The notes under the pieces were generated by a model, which worked only from the letters and a program-made list of their open reading frames with translations, was not told the origin of the DNA and did not search any database. Made by a program: the position numbers and the translations under genes. Shown here in pieces: positions 9,094 to 20,997 of a stretch of 64,000 bases of DNA (the first letter of the stretch is position 1; each line of letters starts with the position of its first letter). Origin of the DNA: Ilyonectria destructans (Eukaryota > Ascomycota > Sordariomycetes > Hypocreales > Nectriaceae); assembly GCA_020740775.1 (NCBI GenBank), contig JAHEWK010000003.1:310001-374000 (forward strand), written 5' to 3'.

Positions 9094-12000
9094 ATGCCAA
9101 ATCACCGTATCCGCCCAAGGGGCAGACAGAGGCAATGTGCGTACTGTCATCGCGTCTTCACCAAAGAGGAGCATTTGAGGCGTCATCAAAGATCCCGTAT
9201 GTTACCGTGGTATCCTCGGCCGGTGCCAGCTATCTCAATGCCGGGATAATGGCTAACGGATGCTGCAGACACGGGCGAAAGGCCCTTTAAATGTGAAAAA
9301 TGCGGAAGAAGCTACGCTAGGAGGTGTGTTTACTTAGTTCAACTTTCAATTCAGCTGCTTTCAGACACATCTCATCGCTAACGTGTGAGCATAGTGACGT
9401 CCTTTTCCGACATCTTCAAGCCCACTCCTCTGACAGAGTGGACGGCACCCAATCCACGACGACATATGAAGGGGCTGCCATCGCTAGACAGTGTAACTCT
9501 TCGCCGGGTGGTCAAGTAATCTCTGTGCCCGACCCAGAGCAACAGTCGGCCGCTTCTCCTACCGACGGTGCTCATACCAGTCATCAACGGTCGCTACCCC
9601 TTCAGTCTTTGCTGTTGGACGATCCCTCACCGATGTCTCAGGCGTTGATTTATCAGGACTCAACCGACCCAGATACCAGTATGGAAATGCACCTTACAAC
9701 AGCTCAGACTCTAGACGTTACTCGACAGGACAATCCGACCGAACAGACACACGAAGATATGGACTGCATGCATCAGTTGGCTGATTTCCTTCTCCAAGAT
9801 ATCCCACAGTCCCCTCCTCAGCATATGATGCACAGTGAAGCAACGGGAGAAACGCAACATGTTGAGAGCTATCAGCAGGATATTCCAGCGGACAAGCTAC
9901 CATTTGACATCTTTGAGACGTTTGAACCACAACTCAATGTTGATATGCTGTCGGTATCTCAGCTGGAGGAGAAATGTGGGCAGGGTCAACTTCTTGATGA
10001 AGGATTCGAGCTGTTTGGCCACAATTTGCAACAAACGTCATCTCCCGACGACTTAGGGGCGAGCTCCAACATGTTGGGCTATTTTGAGATCCTAGACTCT
10101 GTCAAGCCTACCCTACCGTTGCCAATGCCTGTCGCAGACATCGAGTCGACCAGCAGCGCTCCAATGGCGCCGTCTGAAGCGCAGGCGCAACTTATGGGAC
10201 GGCTATGGTCAAGGCAAAAGCCAAAGCTTGCATCGCGACTCATCAGACGACTGTGGAAGCAGGTCATACACCATAACGCGGACAATATCTTCACGGCTCC
10301 AAAATCCCCCGGCTACAATGATAACCATGCCGTACACAACAACCATCAAACATCGCGCTGCAGGGTTAATGAAGCATGTAGGAGCCGCCTAGTGCGGTAT
10401 TGCAAAGAACTCGATTGGTCTTTTCGCCAAAACGAGTCTGTGCATGATGGAACACAGCCCGCGCCTTGGCCCCTTCCTGAGAGGTCGCCTGACGATCATG
10501 ACAGTAGCTTTCCTGCTATGGAGATACTTGATTCCAGCTTGGACTTTTTCTTCCACTTCTTCCATCCTATCCTGCCTTTCATGCACAGGAGTACATTTGA
10601 TGCAAGAAATACGCCGAGCTCGCTATTACTTGCAATGTGCTTAGTTGGCTTATCTTACCTGGATCGGGCGGGAACTAGAGCCTTTGTCATCCGGTACCTC
10701 AAAGTACTGTATTCCGGCGCGACGTGGCTGCTTTGAAGAGCTGGGTGCTGATTCTATTCAGAAATTAATGCAGTCTTGTCTTAACGATATGACGTCCCAG
10801 ACACTTCGCCAGTGTGCGCTGCACGAGCTGCTCGCAACTCTTGCCTCCACACTTATCGTGGTGTATCTTGCTCTTGGCTTTCGGGTACGGACTTCCCAAA
10901 TAATTGTCCGACATTTCTGCTTGGCCAAGAACTTGCTGACACTTTGTAGGATGAGGTTGATGAGCACCAGGCATACACGCTCTGTGCACAGATGCTGAGT
11001 GTGAGTCTCGTGACAGCAAAATGTGTACTCGCCAACTAATTCATGTCTCTCCATCAGATCACGGAAAAACAGGGTCTCTTTGCTGCTAGTAAAGGCGATG
11101 ATCCTACTCTGCAACTTCGCGGAGGGCCTTCGGATCCTGAGGGCTTCTGGAACGCCTGGGCTCGCGTTGAGTCTATCAAACGGCATGTCCTCTTTACTAT
11201 TGTGACACTATTGGAACTAATGAGGTGCAGTCTGATCTTTTGTTTTGTGTGGCTGGACATGGCTTATGCCCGCCTAATGAATACTGCTGGAGTCATCGAG
11301 ATCGACAAGGTCGAGCTCCATTTGCCGTGTGAAGATGCTCTATTTGATGGCTCGACTTCTGCAAGTTTTCTCCATGCGCTTCAACTAGGAGCGCGAGTGA
11401 CAATGCCGCGAATCAATATTCGGAACTTCCACGCAACCTCTGCACCCTCACTCAATGACACTTCGGCCCAGCTCTTACTCCGCGCCCTCTACCTCAAGCT
11501 GATAGCTGCACGTACAAGGCTCTCGGATGAGGACAGCGGTTTTTCCGAAAGTCATTCCGCCAGTCCTGTTGAAGCACTTTCCATAGATACCAGCATCAAG
11601 GATATCATCGCAAATGTCCTACTGCTACCGACTACACATGCAATTGTCCTTGGGAGCAAAAACAGAAACAACGCACTGGGCTGGAATTACTTGTGCATGA
11701 CCCTAACAGCAGATGTGGATCTCTTGGAAGTTGCTTCAGGTCGTGATGGATTGGAAGCCGCTTCTGCAGCTCTGGTGCGTGTTGCCAAGTGGTCACGAAC
11801 AGCAAGCGCTCGAAGGGCAGTACTCCACGCAGCCCAAGTTTTCGATATTTTGTACTCATCGCGTATCCGCGAGTCACATCTTACTAGGCCAGATTTGGTG
11901 CTGTTCGTCTCGGCTCTTGTGATTAGCCAGTACGTCTTGGTAGCTAGACCCAAAGAGGTTTGCCTTGATGCGCCCCCTTTTGAGCTTCTGCAGAGCATCG

Positions 12001-12296
12001 ACTGGACAGTTGTGAGGAATGAGGGTCTTACAGTTGCCTCGGAAATTAGTTCCTCTAGGACGACCATAAATGGCGAACAGCCGGTTACATTCAGCGCAGT
12101 ACGATACTTTATCCAATACGGGGGTCAAATATCCTTCGCTGGAGAGGTACTAACCCATGGAGATGTCACCGCGAGGAAGATAGTCAGGAAATTTGCGCAT
12201 TTGATGGGTGGTCTTGGTATAAGGAGCGGATCTAGCTATTCCCAACTCTTGAAGATAATGTGCGACTCCATGATTCAGGATAGCCTAAAGGACTAG
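9094..12296 (+). CDS. C2H2 zinc-finger / fungal-specific transcription factor
   Basis: Exons 9094-9196, 9269-9323, 9395-10703, 10762-10884, 10950-11000 and 11058-12296 give about 959 aa. Two C2H2 fingers lie at the amino end (C15/C18/H31/H35 and C43/C46/H59/H63) joined by a TGERPFK linker. Contact residues at helix positions -1/+3/+6 are K/H/R in finger 1 and R/V/R in finger 2. By the general recognition code this reads GTG-GGG, the hexamer concentrated in neighbouring promoters. A Q/S-rich middle is followed by a fungal-specific factor domain (HFFHPILPFMHRSTF, then a WNAWARVESIKR helix). Its central place makes it the likely cluster regulator. The exon between 10762 and 11000 is the least certain part. 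Confidence 0.85.
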
Positions 12297-12354
12297 CGAA
12301 ACATCTAATCGACCACCTACACTACGATACCAGGCCGGCCGATCACTTGACCGA

Positions 12355-13035
12355 CTAGTTACTCATGCCATGTATGAAAAGGCGGTCTTCCGTCGGAGCG
12401 AATGACTTTTCAGAGGCGGGGGAACCAGCGGGGGTTCCAAATACCAATTGTGCCTTCAGCGACCACTGTGGTGAGATGTTCCACTGCCCAACAATTCTTT
12501 GGTCAACAACCGGGTTTACGTGCTGTAGATTGCATCCAAATCCTTCCAAGGCCAATGCTGTCCATAAGTTGAAGGCTTGCATTGCATTGTTGTGTTCCGA
12601 GAATTGCGGAAGATGCCACATAAATCGCGGGAACTTAGATTGATAGCGACGGACTACATCCAGGTCCTCAAAAAGAAGGATCTAACAGAACAAGAGTCAG
12701 GACATTTGAATGGATGACATTCGACAGTGCAGCCTGGTAGAAATACTCACAGTCCCATATCCTCCCTGACGCCCCAACAGCTTCTTCTCATAATCAATGT
12801 AAGTGTCCTCGGGCAACGTAGCCTTGAAGCACTGCTTTGCTATTTCCCAGAACTTGACGTGTTCATCTCGTAAAAGAACGACTAGTCGAGTCGATTGACA
12901 GTTAAAGGAGCTTGGCGTGTGCTTTGTCACCTCCCGAGCTATCTCGGCAATTCGGGCGTCGCTTACTGGCGACTTGGCCTCGAGTGAGTAACAAGTTCGA
13001 CGACTTTGGATATCGGCTAGATACTTGTCGGCCAT
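12355..13035 (-). CDS. nitroreductase family protein (Frm2/Hbn1-like)
   Basis: Exons 13035-12751 and 12681-12355 encode 203 aa. It matches the short fungal nitroreductases of the yeast Frm2/Hbn1 type: an amino-terminal SIQ/DIQSRRT-like start, HTPSSFNCQSTRLVVLLRDE (FMN-phosphate region), GRQGGYGT before the intron, FPQF-type and SEHNNAM blocks and a final LVFGTPAG. These enzymes use FMN and NAD(P)H to reduce nitroaromatics or quinones and occur in the cytosol or nucleus. The ATG at 13035 gives the normal length; an in-frame ATG at 13116 would add a segment lacking similarity. Its divergent promoter with the NmrA-like gene has four GTGGGG sites. Gene ends 58 bp after the C2H2 regulator, tail to tail. 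Confidence 0.88.
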
Positions 13036-13455
13036 GGTGTGTAGTAGATGGTGATAATAACTTGAAAATATGAACTTTGGCAAATGATAATCAATGGAAA
13101 AAAGCCAAGTGCTCATCTGCTGGAGCTCCTCGAAATCAGACTTGTACTAGAGTTTGTTGAACCTGATGCTCCGCTATCTGGGGCCCCACGGTTGCCACAG
13201 CCCCCATCTCTAGGTCCCCCACATTGCATTTTAGTCTCCCCACGCTCCACAGAGCCCTGGCATGTCTGATGTGGGCCCAGGATACGTACGATGCATCATG
13301 GTGGGGAGCCACATATGCTAAAAGGCTGCGCGGTGTGAGCCATGGATCATGCATAGTCACACATTCTGGGTTAATCGCGACTTCTTTGTGAAAAAGCAGT
13401 CAAGTCATTACATCACAGACGAACTTTAAGAGATAACTCGTTCACGCTTTTCAAG
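13036..13455. promoter_or_regulatory. divergent promoter with four GTGGGG elements
   Basis: Shared upstream region of the nitroreductase and NmrA-like genes. GTGGGG in either orientation occurs at 13184-13189, 13217-13222, 13238-13243 and 13301-13306, four copies within 123 bp. This is the tightest concentration in the window and supports control by the C2H2 protein at 9094 or by CreA. Confidence 0.55.
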
Positions 13456-14646
13456 ATGAGTAAAACGGTCTTAGTTCTTGGCGCGACTGGCACTCAGGGT
13501 AAGTGCACCTCTTGCGTTCTGACCTTACCCTTGTTAATGTCACTAGGCGGATCCGTTGCCAACCTGCTTGTTCAGTATCCCGATAAGTACATTGTCAGGT
13601 GCCTCACTCGCAATCCGGATTCGGATAAGGCCAAGAAATTGGCGGCACTAGGAGCTGAGCTGGTCAAAGCCGACCTGACTGTGCCTTCAACCTTGCCACA
13701 GGCCTTCAAGGGAGTCTGGGGCATATTTGCTGTCACCGACTTTTATGATACGGTATGTCTCTTCCGTTCAGCTTTTCGAATGCCACTGACTCATGTGTGT
13801 CCCCTCAGGCCGTCCTCGAGGATCCCATGAGCGAGGAGAAGCAAGGCGAGCATATTGTTGAAGCAGCAGTTGAAGCCGGAGTTGAGTGTTTCCTGTGGAG
13901 CACCTTGCCGAGTTCTCGAGAGATTTCCGGTGGCAAGTTTGTCACTCGGTTGTATGAAGGTAAGTTATTTTTAACTTAGAAAGTGGCCAAGCATAACTGA
14001 CTGATTGCAGGAAAACAATCCGTCGACGCGGTGATTCGTAACGCCGGCCTCAAGGGATGTTTCATTCGGACTGGTAACTTTTACGAGAATATGATTCTGC
14101 GAAAATACGCCGCTTATGACAAGGCCGCCGACGTGATCACAATGACACGTCCCATTATTGGGCCGGATGCCGAACGTTGGTGATATTTTTACCTCTGAAC
14201 GAGTTTAGGTGCTGAAATCATCATAGTCACTTCGCTGTATGTCGAAAAGGACCTCGCAGCCGTCTGCAAGGCGGTCTATGATCAGTGGGACACGAAGACG
14301 GCCAGCCTTGACGGGAAATACTTCCTAGCCAGCGGGGCGCGTGAAACAATGGGAGATATCAATGCCACCCTTGAGAAGAGTATGTGTTTCCTTGCATCAG
14401 CTAAAGTTCGCGTGTGCTGATTGTGCAATAACAGTTTCCGGAAAGAAGGTTGTGTATAAGGTGAAGCCTACATGTGGTATCCCAGATCGAGATATTATGC
14501 TGCAGCTGTACAACAACGTCGGAATGTACCCTGGTGTCGCAATTCCCACTCCTGAAGTGCTGGAACTGGACGTGAAGCTTCATACCGCCGAAGATTTCAT
14601 CAGGGAGAGACTGCTTCCGCATCTTGGCCTTGAGGCAAAGAATTAG
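13456..14646 (+). CDS. NmrA-like NAD(P)-binding reductase
   Basis: Exons 13456-13498, 13547-13752, 13809-13959, 14011-14175, 14227-14379 and 14435-14646 give 309 aa. Atypical SDR of the NmrA/HSCARG type: amino-terminal VLVLGATGTQG nucleotide-binding loop, RCLTRNP (NADP-type arginine), WGIFAVTDF, and a mid-region FLWSTLPS in place of a classical YxxxK. Relatives are redox sensors or isoflavone-reductase-like enzymes. The intron starting at 14176 has a weak donor (GTTGGT) and is the least sure junction; the acceptor at 14226 keeps the LYVEKD block in frame. Divergent from the nitroreductase, sharing the GTGGGG promoter. Either a reductase step or a redox sensor for the cluster. Confidence 0.85.
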
Positions 14647-15788
14647 GTCTGTTGTCGAGATGCTACGGGAAGGCTCGAAGCTCGTAGGCGATGACAGGCA
14701 GTCTACTATTTAAGCTCCAGGCTATTCTAGTTGGCTAATTAAAACAACTTTGTTGACTGAGATTCAATGTTAAACAGTGATGTCCGGCGATACATGAACT
14801 CTCTAACTTGGTGGAGCGTTCTACTTTTGCTAGTTGATCTTCAATGTTGAACCCACCTTAAGGCCTAGATATTAAGTTACCCATAAGGGCAGCCAGCCCT
14901 GGAGCGGACCTAGAAGTGGGGGAGACCAGCGGAGCCGGGAATACGGCCACTGTATTTATAGGGGACCGCACTGCTAGCTACTGCTGAATACCACCTTTGT
15001 ATCTCACTGTACATGACGCCTGTGTTATCGACCTTTCAAATTCAAGGTTGGCTACCCTAGACTCTGCATGTATGCTCGAAAATTGCAACGTTATTCCATA
15101 ACTCAACCCTTGTCAGTATGTAACCAAGGGTCTATGGAAGACATAAATGCCGAGAGTTTATCAATATGAAGTAAAAGTGGATGCGTCAGTCCAACATGAT
15201 CCTTACTCGCAAACAGCACCCTTAACATCTTTACAACATGTTCAAAGCAGTAAAATCATTTAGACGAGACCGCTAGATCTGGCTCCCTATGTAGGGCCTC
15301 CGGGGCAACCATGATACCGGCTACTCCCCACCCGCTCACATATCAAGCCAGTAGTATTACGAACCCTCCACCTCCAAAGTTTGACTCGTGCATGTGATGC
15401 GCCATTCATCGGAAATTCCGTCTTGGTCCGAAGCTATACCTAATCCAATGGCAGTCAACCCCTGACAGCGGTTCACTAGCCCGCTAACAGCCAAGCATCA
15501 AATCGCGGGGAAGCGGAGAAAGTTCATTAAACGCGGGGTTAGGACTAAGCTAGACAGATGAGACTCACTGGGGTGATAGGACAGCCTAATCAGGTTTGTG
15601 GTCCCTGTACGCAAGCTGATGCGGAGGCGGAGGCGGAGTGGTGAGTTGCGGCAGGTGAATCGGTACGTCGGCAGATGTCTCAGACCTGACGGGCTACTCA
15701 CCTTCGCCAACATCTTCGCTGGCCAGCCTTTGTCCAGGCCTCTGATCTTTTTGATTCCCACTTCTTCCCGCGATCAGAGTTGAGTGCA
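14647..15788. other. intergenic, promoter of the Zn2Cys6 regulator
   Basis: 1.1 kb with no recognisable gene. It contains GTGGGG at 14916-14921 and 15326-15331, CGG-N5-CCG at 15410-15420, and a GCGGAG triplet repeat at 15621-15638. Several short frames on both strands show no family resemblance. Confidence 0.5.
15410..15420. promoter_or_regulatory. CGG-N5-CCG element
   Basis: CGGAAATTCCG, a nearly perfect palindrome 369 bp upstream of the Zn2Cys6 regulator ATG. Possible autoregulation by that protein; inference. Confidence 0.4.
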
Positions 15789-18744
15789 ATGTCATCACAC
15801 GCTCGTGCTCGGGATAGCGGTGACAAGGGCGACGGCGACGAGAACGATAGCGACAAGCGAGGGCAAGAAATTACGGTTGCTGGCACTGATGTTTCAGAGC
15901 GACCAGCCAAGAAGCCGAGAAGGGGGAATTACATCTCTAGAGCATGGTAGGTCAAACCGCATATCATCTGGCTGTTCGTGGAGCATCGTCATTGATGGAC
16001 TCGGATCCTACAGTATCTCTTGCCAGCAGAGGAAGATAAAGGTCGGTTCGCCCGATGTTCCGTATTCAATCCGTCGTTCATGGATGCTAAACTACCAAAC
16101 CGTCATAAGTGCGATGCTGGAGATCCTTGCGCACAATGTGTAGCGAAGAAGCGGACTTGCGTGTCAAGTCGGAGACCACCCCCGCAGCATGCCCAACACG
16201 GCTCAGAAACGGAGACAACCAGCTCTCTAATGGGCTCTACTGATAGGTGAGAACTCTACGTCCTGGCGAATTAAACACGGCTGAGCAGACCGGCTTATGC
16301 ATTCTTATTTACTTAGCTCCATGAGCCATGAGGTTCTGGGTCGCCTGGCCGAAGTCGAACGTCACCTGCAGCTAATTCGAGCATCGGCTCCTTACCCGGT
16401 CTTGCAAAGAAGCCAGAGATGTCCACCAACGCGGATATCTGTCGATGACCACCCCAAACCAGCCTCGGTCGAACTCTTGAGCGCCCTAGAGACAGATGGT
16501 CAAACATTTGCCGGAGAACTATCGATGGCCCCTGCCCTGGGTGAGGAGGACGAGACCTCGGACTGTACAAACACTGCATCTTCCGGGATGCTTCCAGAGT
16601 ATCCCTCTCCAGGATCCTCACTCCAACATCCGACAACCAGACGAGTGAGTGGTTGGCTGGAGAGCATCCTCACACAACACGGCGTCGTCGCCGACGAGCA
16701 GCAATGGCGATACGACCTACAGTACTTCATGGACGAGGTTCATCCCTTCTACGCGTGTCTCCATTCTCCCAAAGTATGGGAAACCTTCAACGACATGTGG
16801 GAGTACTCTACTCTTTGGTCCTTGACCGACGCTGCAGGGCGTGAGCGCAAGCGCCTTTCTCTGGCACTGGTCTTCTTTTGCCTGGCTCTCGGACGATGCA
16901 GTGTCGCATTGACTACGGCTGATACCAGTGCCGTCTACTCATCCGGTTGGAGCTTATACAGTGTTGGGATGTCCCTGCTTCAGGGAGGAATGGAGACGAG
17001 TAGTGCGGCTACGAAGTCTTTGCCCATGTTGCAAGCATCGGTCATCAGGGTAAGTCGCGTGGGAGTTGCCACTTGGCACGAAGCATTGATGCAAGAAGGT
17101 ATGCTTACCCTGTCTAGGCCGTATACCTGTTCCGTCTGGATGCGAATCAACAAGCTGCACGAGTCCTGGCGCTTACTGTATCCATGGCGCATGCTATTGG
17201 GATACACCGTCAGAGCACCATGGACGGCATGCCGGCCTTCCACAACCAGTTGTTCTGTCGCACGTGGTGGACTATCTACGTGCTGGATCGCCGGATAGCA
17301 ATTGAGTCCGGGAAGCCATACCTTATCCAGGATTGCAACGTGGATACTGCACTGCCGATCGACCTCGGGGACGAATGGATGACTGCATTTGCCACAAAGA
17401 GTGAAACAATCGCCGACTTGCAGCACGATATCGCGCGCGAGCTCGCTAGAGACCGGCCGCCGTCTCCTATCCCTTACACCGTCACTATTGTCCGGTACTC
17501 CCGTATGGCAGGCAAAGCATGGGATGTACTATACGGCGTCAGGTCTCCGAACACATCCATGTCTGCCATAGTCGAACACTTAGATACAGCGCTCTCTAAG
17601 CTGTTAGACACCGCTCCCAGAGACCTGAGGTACCCCCCAGAAGCACCAAGCGAAGCACACTTGCGGATGAGCCTGCGATGGCAGGTTAAACAAAGCTTGA
17701 TTCTGTTCACGGTGAGTGCCATCCGGGTGTTCCGAAGCCAATATATTTGATTGTATGGTATGCTAATGGTCTATGCAGAGCTGCACATATCTCCGGCTTT
17801 TGATTAGAAGGCCCTTTTTAGGCAGCTCCAGAGCGACAAATCTCACCGAGGATGACGAGTTCGAGCCTGCAACAGCGTCCGTGAGCTTGGCTGCAAGTAT
17901 CCTCAAAACCCATCAAAATATAAAAGACGATGGTCTGAAGTATAGCTTCGCCTTAAGTCACTACGTTACTAGCTGCACCATGGTTATGCTGGGTCAGGTT
18001 TCAAGGGAACCGCGCTTTAAGCGGAGATATGGCGACCTTGTTCAATCAGCTACGCGATCTTTGAGATTATACTGCCACAGGAATTGGGTCTCTGTGAAAA
18101 TGACGCGTTTGGTCTCGAGGCTCAACCAGCTCGTCCAGAGAACTCTAGCGAACGACGTATCTGATAGCCGCAGTCGACACAGCCCGGTGGGTTTGCGACA
18201 AGACTCGGGCTTGGAAACCCAGCTCACCCCTCAAGGTGAAGACCGGGACCCTTGTCAAATTCAACATAACACCAAAACTCCGATCCTTGAAGCCAGTGAA
18301 GCCATTGACCCATCCATCGGTGTTAGCAACGGCGCACGAAGGGATCAATGGTCGGATGGCTTTTCCTATGGGGGTGCTATAACCACCACGAACGAGGCGC
18401 TGTCCTCAAATTCGCAGAGGAACGAACTTCTGTGCAATTCCTGGATGATTGGACCAACTGCTGGCATTCAAAATGACTGGGACATGTCAGACCTCAACTT
18501 TGAAGCCATTCTTGGTAGTGGCGATGAGCGTCTGGAGTCCAATAGTTCCGAGCTTTCGATGCTATCGGACAATGAGAGGTCAGGCACTGCTCAAGCGGGG
18601 AATTTGATTTCGAATCGAAATTTTGGCGAATCAAAGCTGAGCGCATTGGGACTGAACGGTGTTGTCGACCTCGACATGGACGTCGACCTGTCCATCATGA
18701 ATCTCTGGGATACCTCGCCGATGCTGGATCTTGACATACTGTGA
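15789..18744 (+). CDS. Zn2Cys6 transcription factor
   Basis: Six exons: 15789-15946, 16014-16041, 16110-16246, 16317-17049, 17118-17711 and 17779-18744, 871 aa. A charged D/G-rich start with a KKPRR basic patch precedes the zinc cluster C53-x2-C56-x6-C63-x5-C69-x2-C72-x6-C79, which is split by two introns. A short coiled-coil-like stretch (LAEVERHLQLI) follows. The fungal-specific factor domain spans about residues 180-500 and includes ARVLALTVSMAHAIGIHRQS and FCRTWWTIYVLDRRIAIESG. The carboxy end is acidic and Ser/Asp-rich, a likely activation region. It heads a run with the reductase at 19400 and the P450 at 22009, all on the same strand, so it is probably their local regulator. Confidence 0.9.
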
Positions 18745-19399
18745 TGAGAGATGTTATCAATTATGACAGTGTTTTGATACCCGGCATGTAATCCATGTAT
18801 CCCCTGTGTAATCATAGCTTATTTCTTATATGAATGTTCATCGTGTCACTTGTGTTTGATCCATACCTTACCCTATCGTGAACAAGGACTATGAATCCCT
18901 ATTAATTTGCAGGATAGCGGTCTTTTGCTGTATTCTGTTTCCAGAATAGCGAAATCGACGCTTTACTCCAAGATAATATGTAAAATTCAATCATGTCCCT
19001 CTAGAAGAAGGCACCTTATCAATTCACACGAAAACTACATCTTCGGAAAGCGACATCCGCTCAGGGGCATGTTGAAATCACCAAGAGCCCCGGAAATACG
19101 CTTTCCACCCCATACCCTGTGTGGTTCCAATCAGCCTCTGATGCCCTTGTCACGGAAGTTCACGGGGTTTCCGTGTCTTTACTCCGCATCGGGTTGTCGG
19201 AGCCCGGAGGCTGTCCAGGATTCCGACAAAGAACTGACCAGTCTTTACTTCCACCGAAGGATTTCCCGATACCCCCGAGAAGAATAAGCTAGGGTTCTAA
19301 TTATCAAAGAATAAATGAAGTTTCTTTTGAGGTTGAAACTGATTATTTTCGTACTCAACAAAGGAAAATACTTTGTACAATCTGATTTCAATCGCAATC
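18745..19399. other. intergenic, promoter of the PRISE-type reductase
   Basis: 655 bp with no gene seen. CGGGGTTTCCG (CGG-N5-CCG) is at 19163-19173, about 230 bp upstream of the reductase ATG. A 126-codon frame at 18907-19287 has no family resemblance. Confidence 0.5.
19163..19173. promoter_or_regulatory. CGG-N5-CCG element
   Basis: CGGGGTTTCCG upstream of the reductase gene, sharing the TTCCG half with the copies at 15410, 21674 and 21830. Confidence 0.35.
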
Positions 19400-20997
19400 A
19401 TGTCGCCACCACTTGGAAAAGTCGCTTTCGTCACAGGCGTAAATGGAATCACTGGAAATGCTCTTGTTGAGCATCTGATTCGACAACCCAAATCTGAATG
19501 GTCGTCACTTCCACTCTGAATTCTTGGCCCACCCCATTACTGACTATATGGCACAAAATAGGTCGAAGATAATTGTTACATCGAGACGACGCATGTCACA
19601 GATCTTTTGGCAAGACGCCCGGGTCAAATTCATCCCTCTCGACTTTTTGAGGCCCGTCGACGAGCTGATTGAGGCCATGAAGCCTCTGTGCTACGATGTA
19701 ACTCACGCATTCTTTGCCTCATACGTGCATGAGTCGGATTTTTCCAAGTTGATAAACTGCAATGTGCCATTGTTTACCAACTTCCTCACGGCAGTTGATA
19801 TGGTTGCGGCAGGGAAACTACAGCGCGTATGCCTCCATACCGGTGGAAAGGTATGTGAAACCTGTTCTGGTGCCAATAGGATTCGAGATCTGACCGGCTA
19901 CCATAGCACTACGGCGCCCATCTTGGGCCGACCGAGGCGCCGCTTCATGAAGAGATGCCGCGATACGAAGATTACGGAGAGAACTTTTACTACCAGCAAG
20001 AGGATTTTATGTTTGATCTCGCTAGTAAACGTTCTTGGACTTGGAATGTTATCAGGCCCGATGCCATCATTGGCTTTACACCGGCAGGTCCGTTCCTCGC
20101 ACTTCACTCCGCCCTAAAACCGAGTATTCGGAAACCTAGTTAACATATTATATATATGATAGGAAACGGCATGTCACTGGCATTGACTTTGGCCATATAT
20201 ATGCTCTGCTGTCGAGAGACGGGCCAAGCCCCAGTCTTTCCTGGAAACAAGCTGTTCTTTTCTACCGCCGACGACAGCTCTTATGCACCTAGCATAGCGG
20301 ATATGGCCGTCTGGGCTGTGACAGGCGAACATACAGCGAACGAGGCCTTCAATCACACAAATGGCGATACTATTGTCTGGAAGTATTTCTGGCCTAGACT
20401 TGGGAGATACTTTGGCATCAACGTGAGTTGCTATTTCCAAATTTACCCCATTTAATATATTTCTCTTGTTAACAATCACGCTCTAAGATCCCGGAACAAC
20501 TTGAGTGGGATGCACTCGGAGAAGACGAGCGAATGGCCAATAATTTCTTGATGGAGGACTGGGCCAAGGATAAGAAGCACATTTGGGAGAGAGTGGTAGT
20601 CAAGTATGGCGGTAGTGCTGAGGCGTTTGACTGGGGAACATGGCAATTCGTTGACTGGGCTCTGGGGAAGTCCTGGTCTACGTTGTCATCTGTATCCAAG
20701 GCCCGAAAGTTTGGGTGGATGAGATCTGATGATACTTACGATACCTACGTTGAGACTTTCAACGCCTTCGAAAATGCGGGCATTCTGCCACTCTGCGGCG
20801 TTGGGAATGGGACCAGGGCGCACGAGAAGCCAGCCAACCTTGCCTCAAACCCGGGAGACGCAGCGCTCATCAGGCGGAGCAAGATCAAAGCAATCCAAAT
20901 TGCCAAATTGGATGAAAGACCCCAGCAGAACGGCACCATTCGGAACGGAACTGTCCATAACGACATTGAGCAGAACGAGCCAATGGCCCCGGCGTAG
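19400..20997 (+). CDS. PRISE-type short-chain reductase (NAD-dependent epimerase-like)
   Basis: Exons 19400-19500, 19562-19850, 19907-20087, 20163-20422 and 20488-20997 encode 446 aa. An extended SDR with VAFVTGVNGITGNALVEHLI nucleotide-binding loop, a TSRR motif after beta-2, LHTGGKHYGAH spanning an intron, NFYYQQEDFMFD (the shifted Tyr/Lys-less active-site pattern of the progesterone 5-beta-reductase/iridoid synthase group), and RPDAIIGFTP. Such enzymes reduce enones; fungal members sit in secondary-metabolite clusters. The carboxy tail after residue 390 is low-complexity (NGT/NGTV repeats). Donor at 20088 is GTCCGT, less usual but in frame. Cytosolic. Co-directional with the P450, so a linked tailoring role is likely; substrate unknown. 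Confidence 0.82.

Noticed and set aside
11170..11240. Extra 44 nt intron in the C2H2 regulator near GTCCTC...GTGCAG
   Set aside because: Removing it breaks the frame that leads into the conserved WLDMAYARL block, so the segment was kept as coding.
18907..19287. 126-codon frame before the PRISE-type reductase
   Set aside because: Proline/serine-rich translation without a domain; lies in promoter DNA containing a CGG-N5-CCG element.
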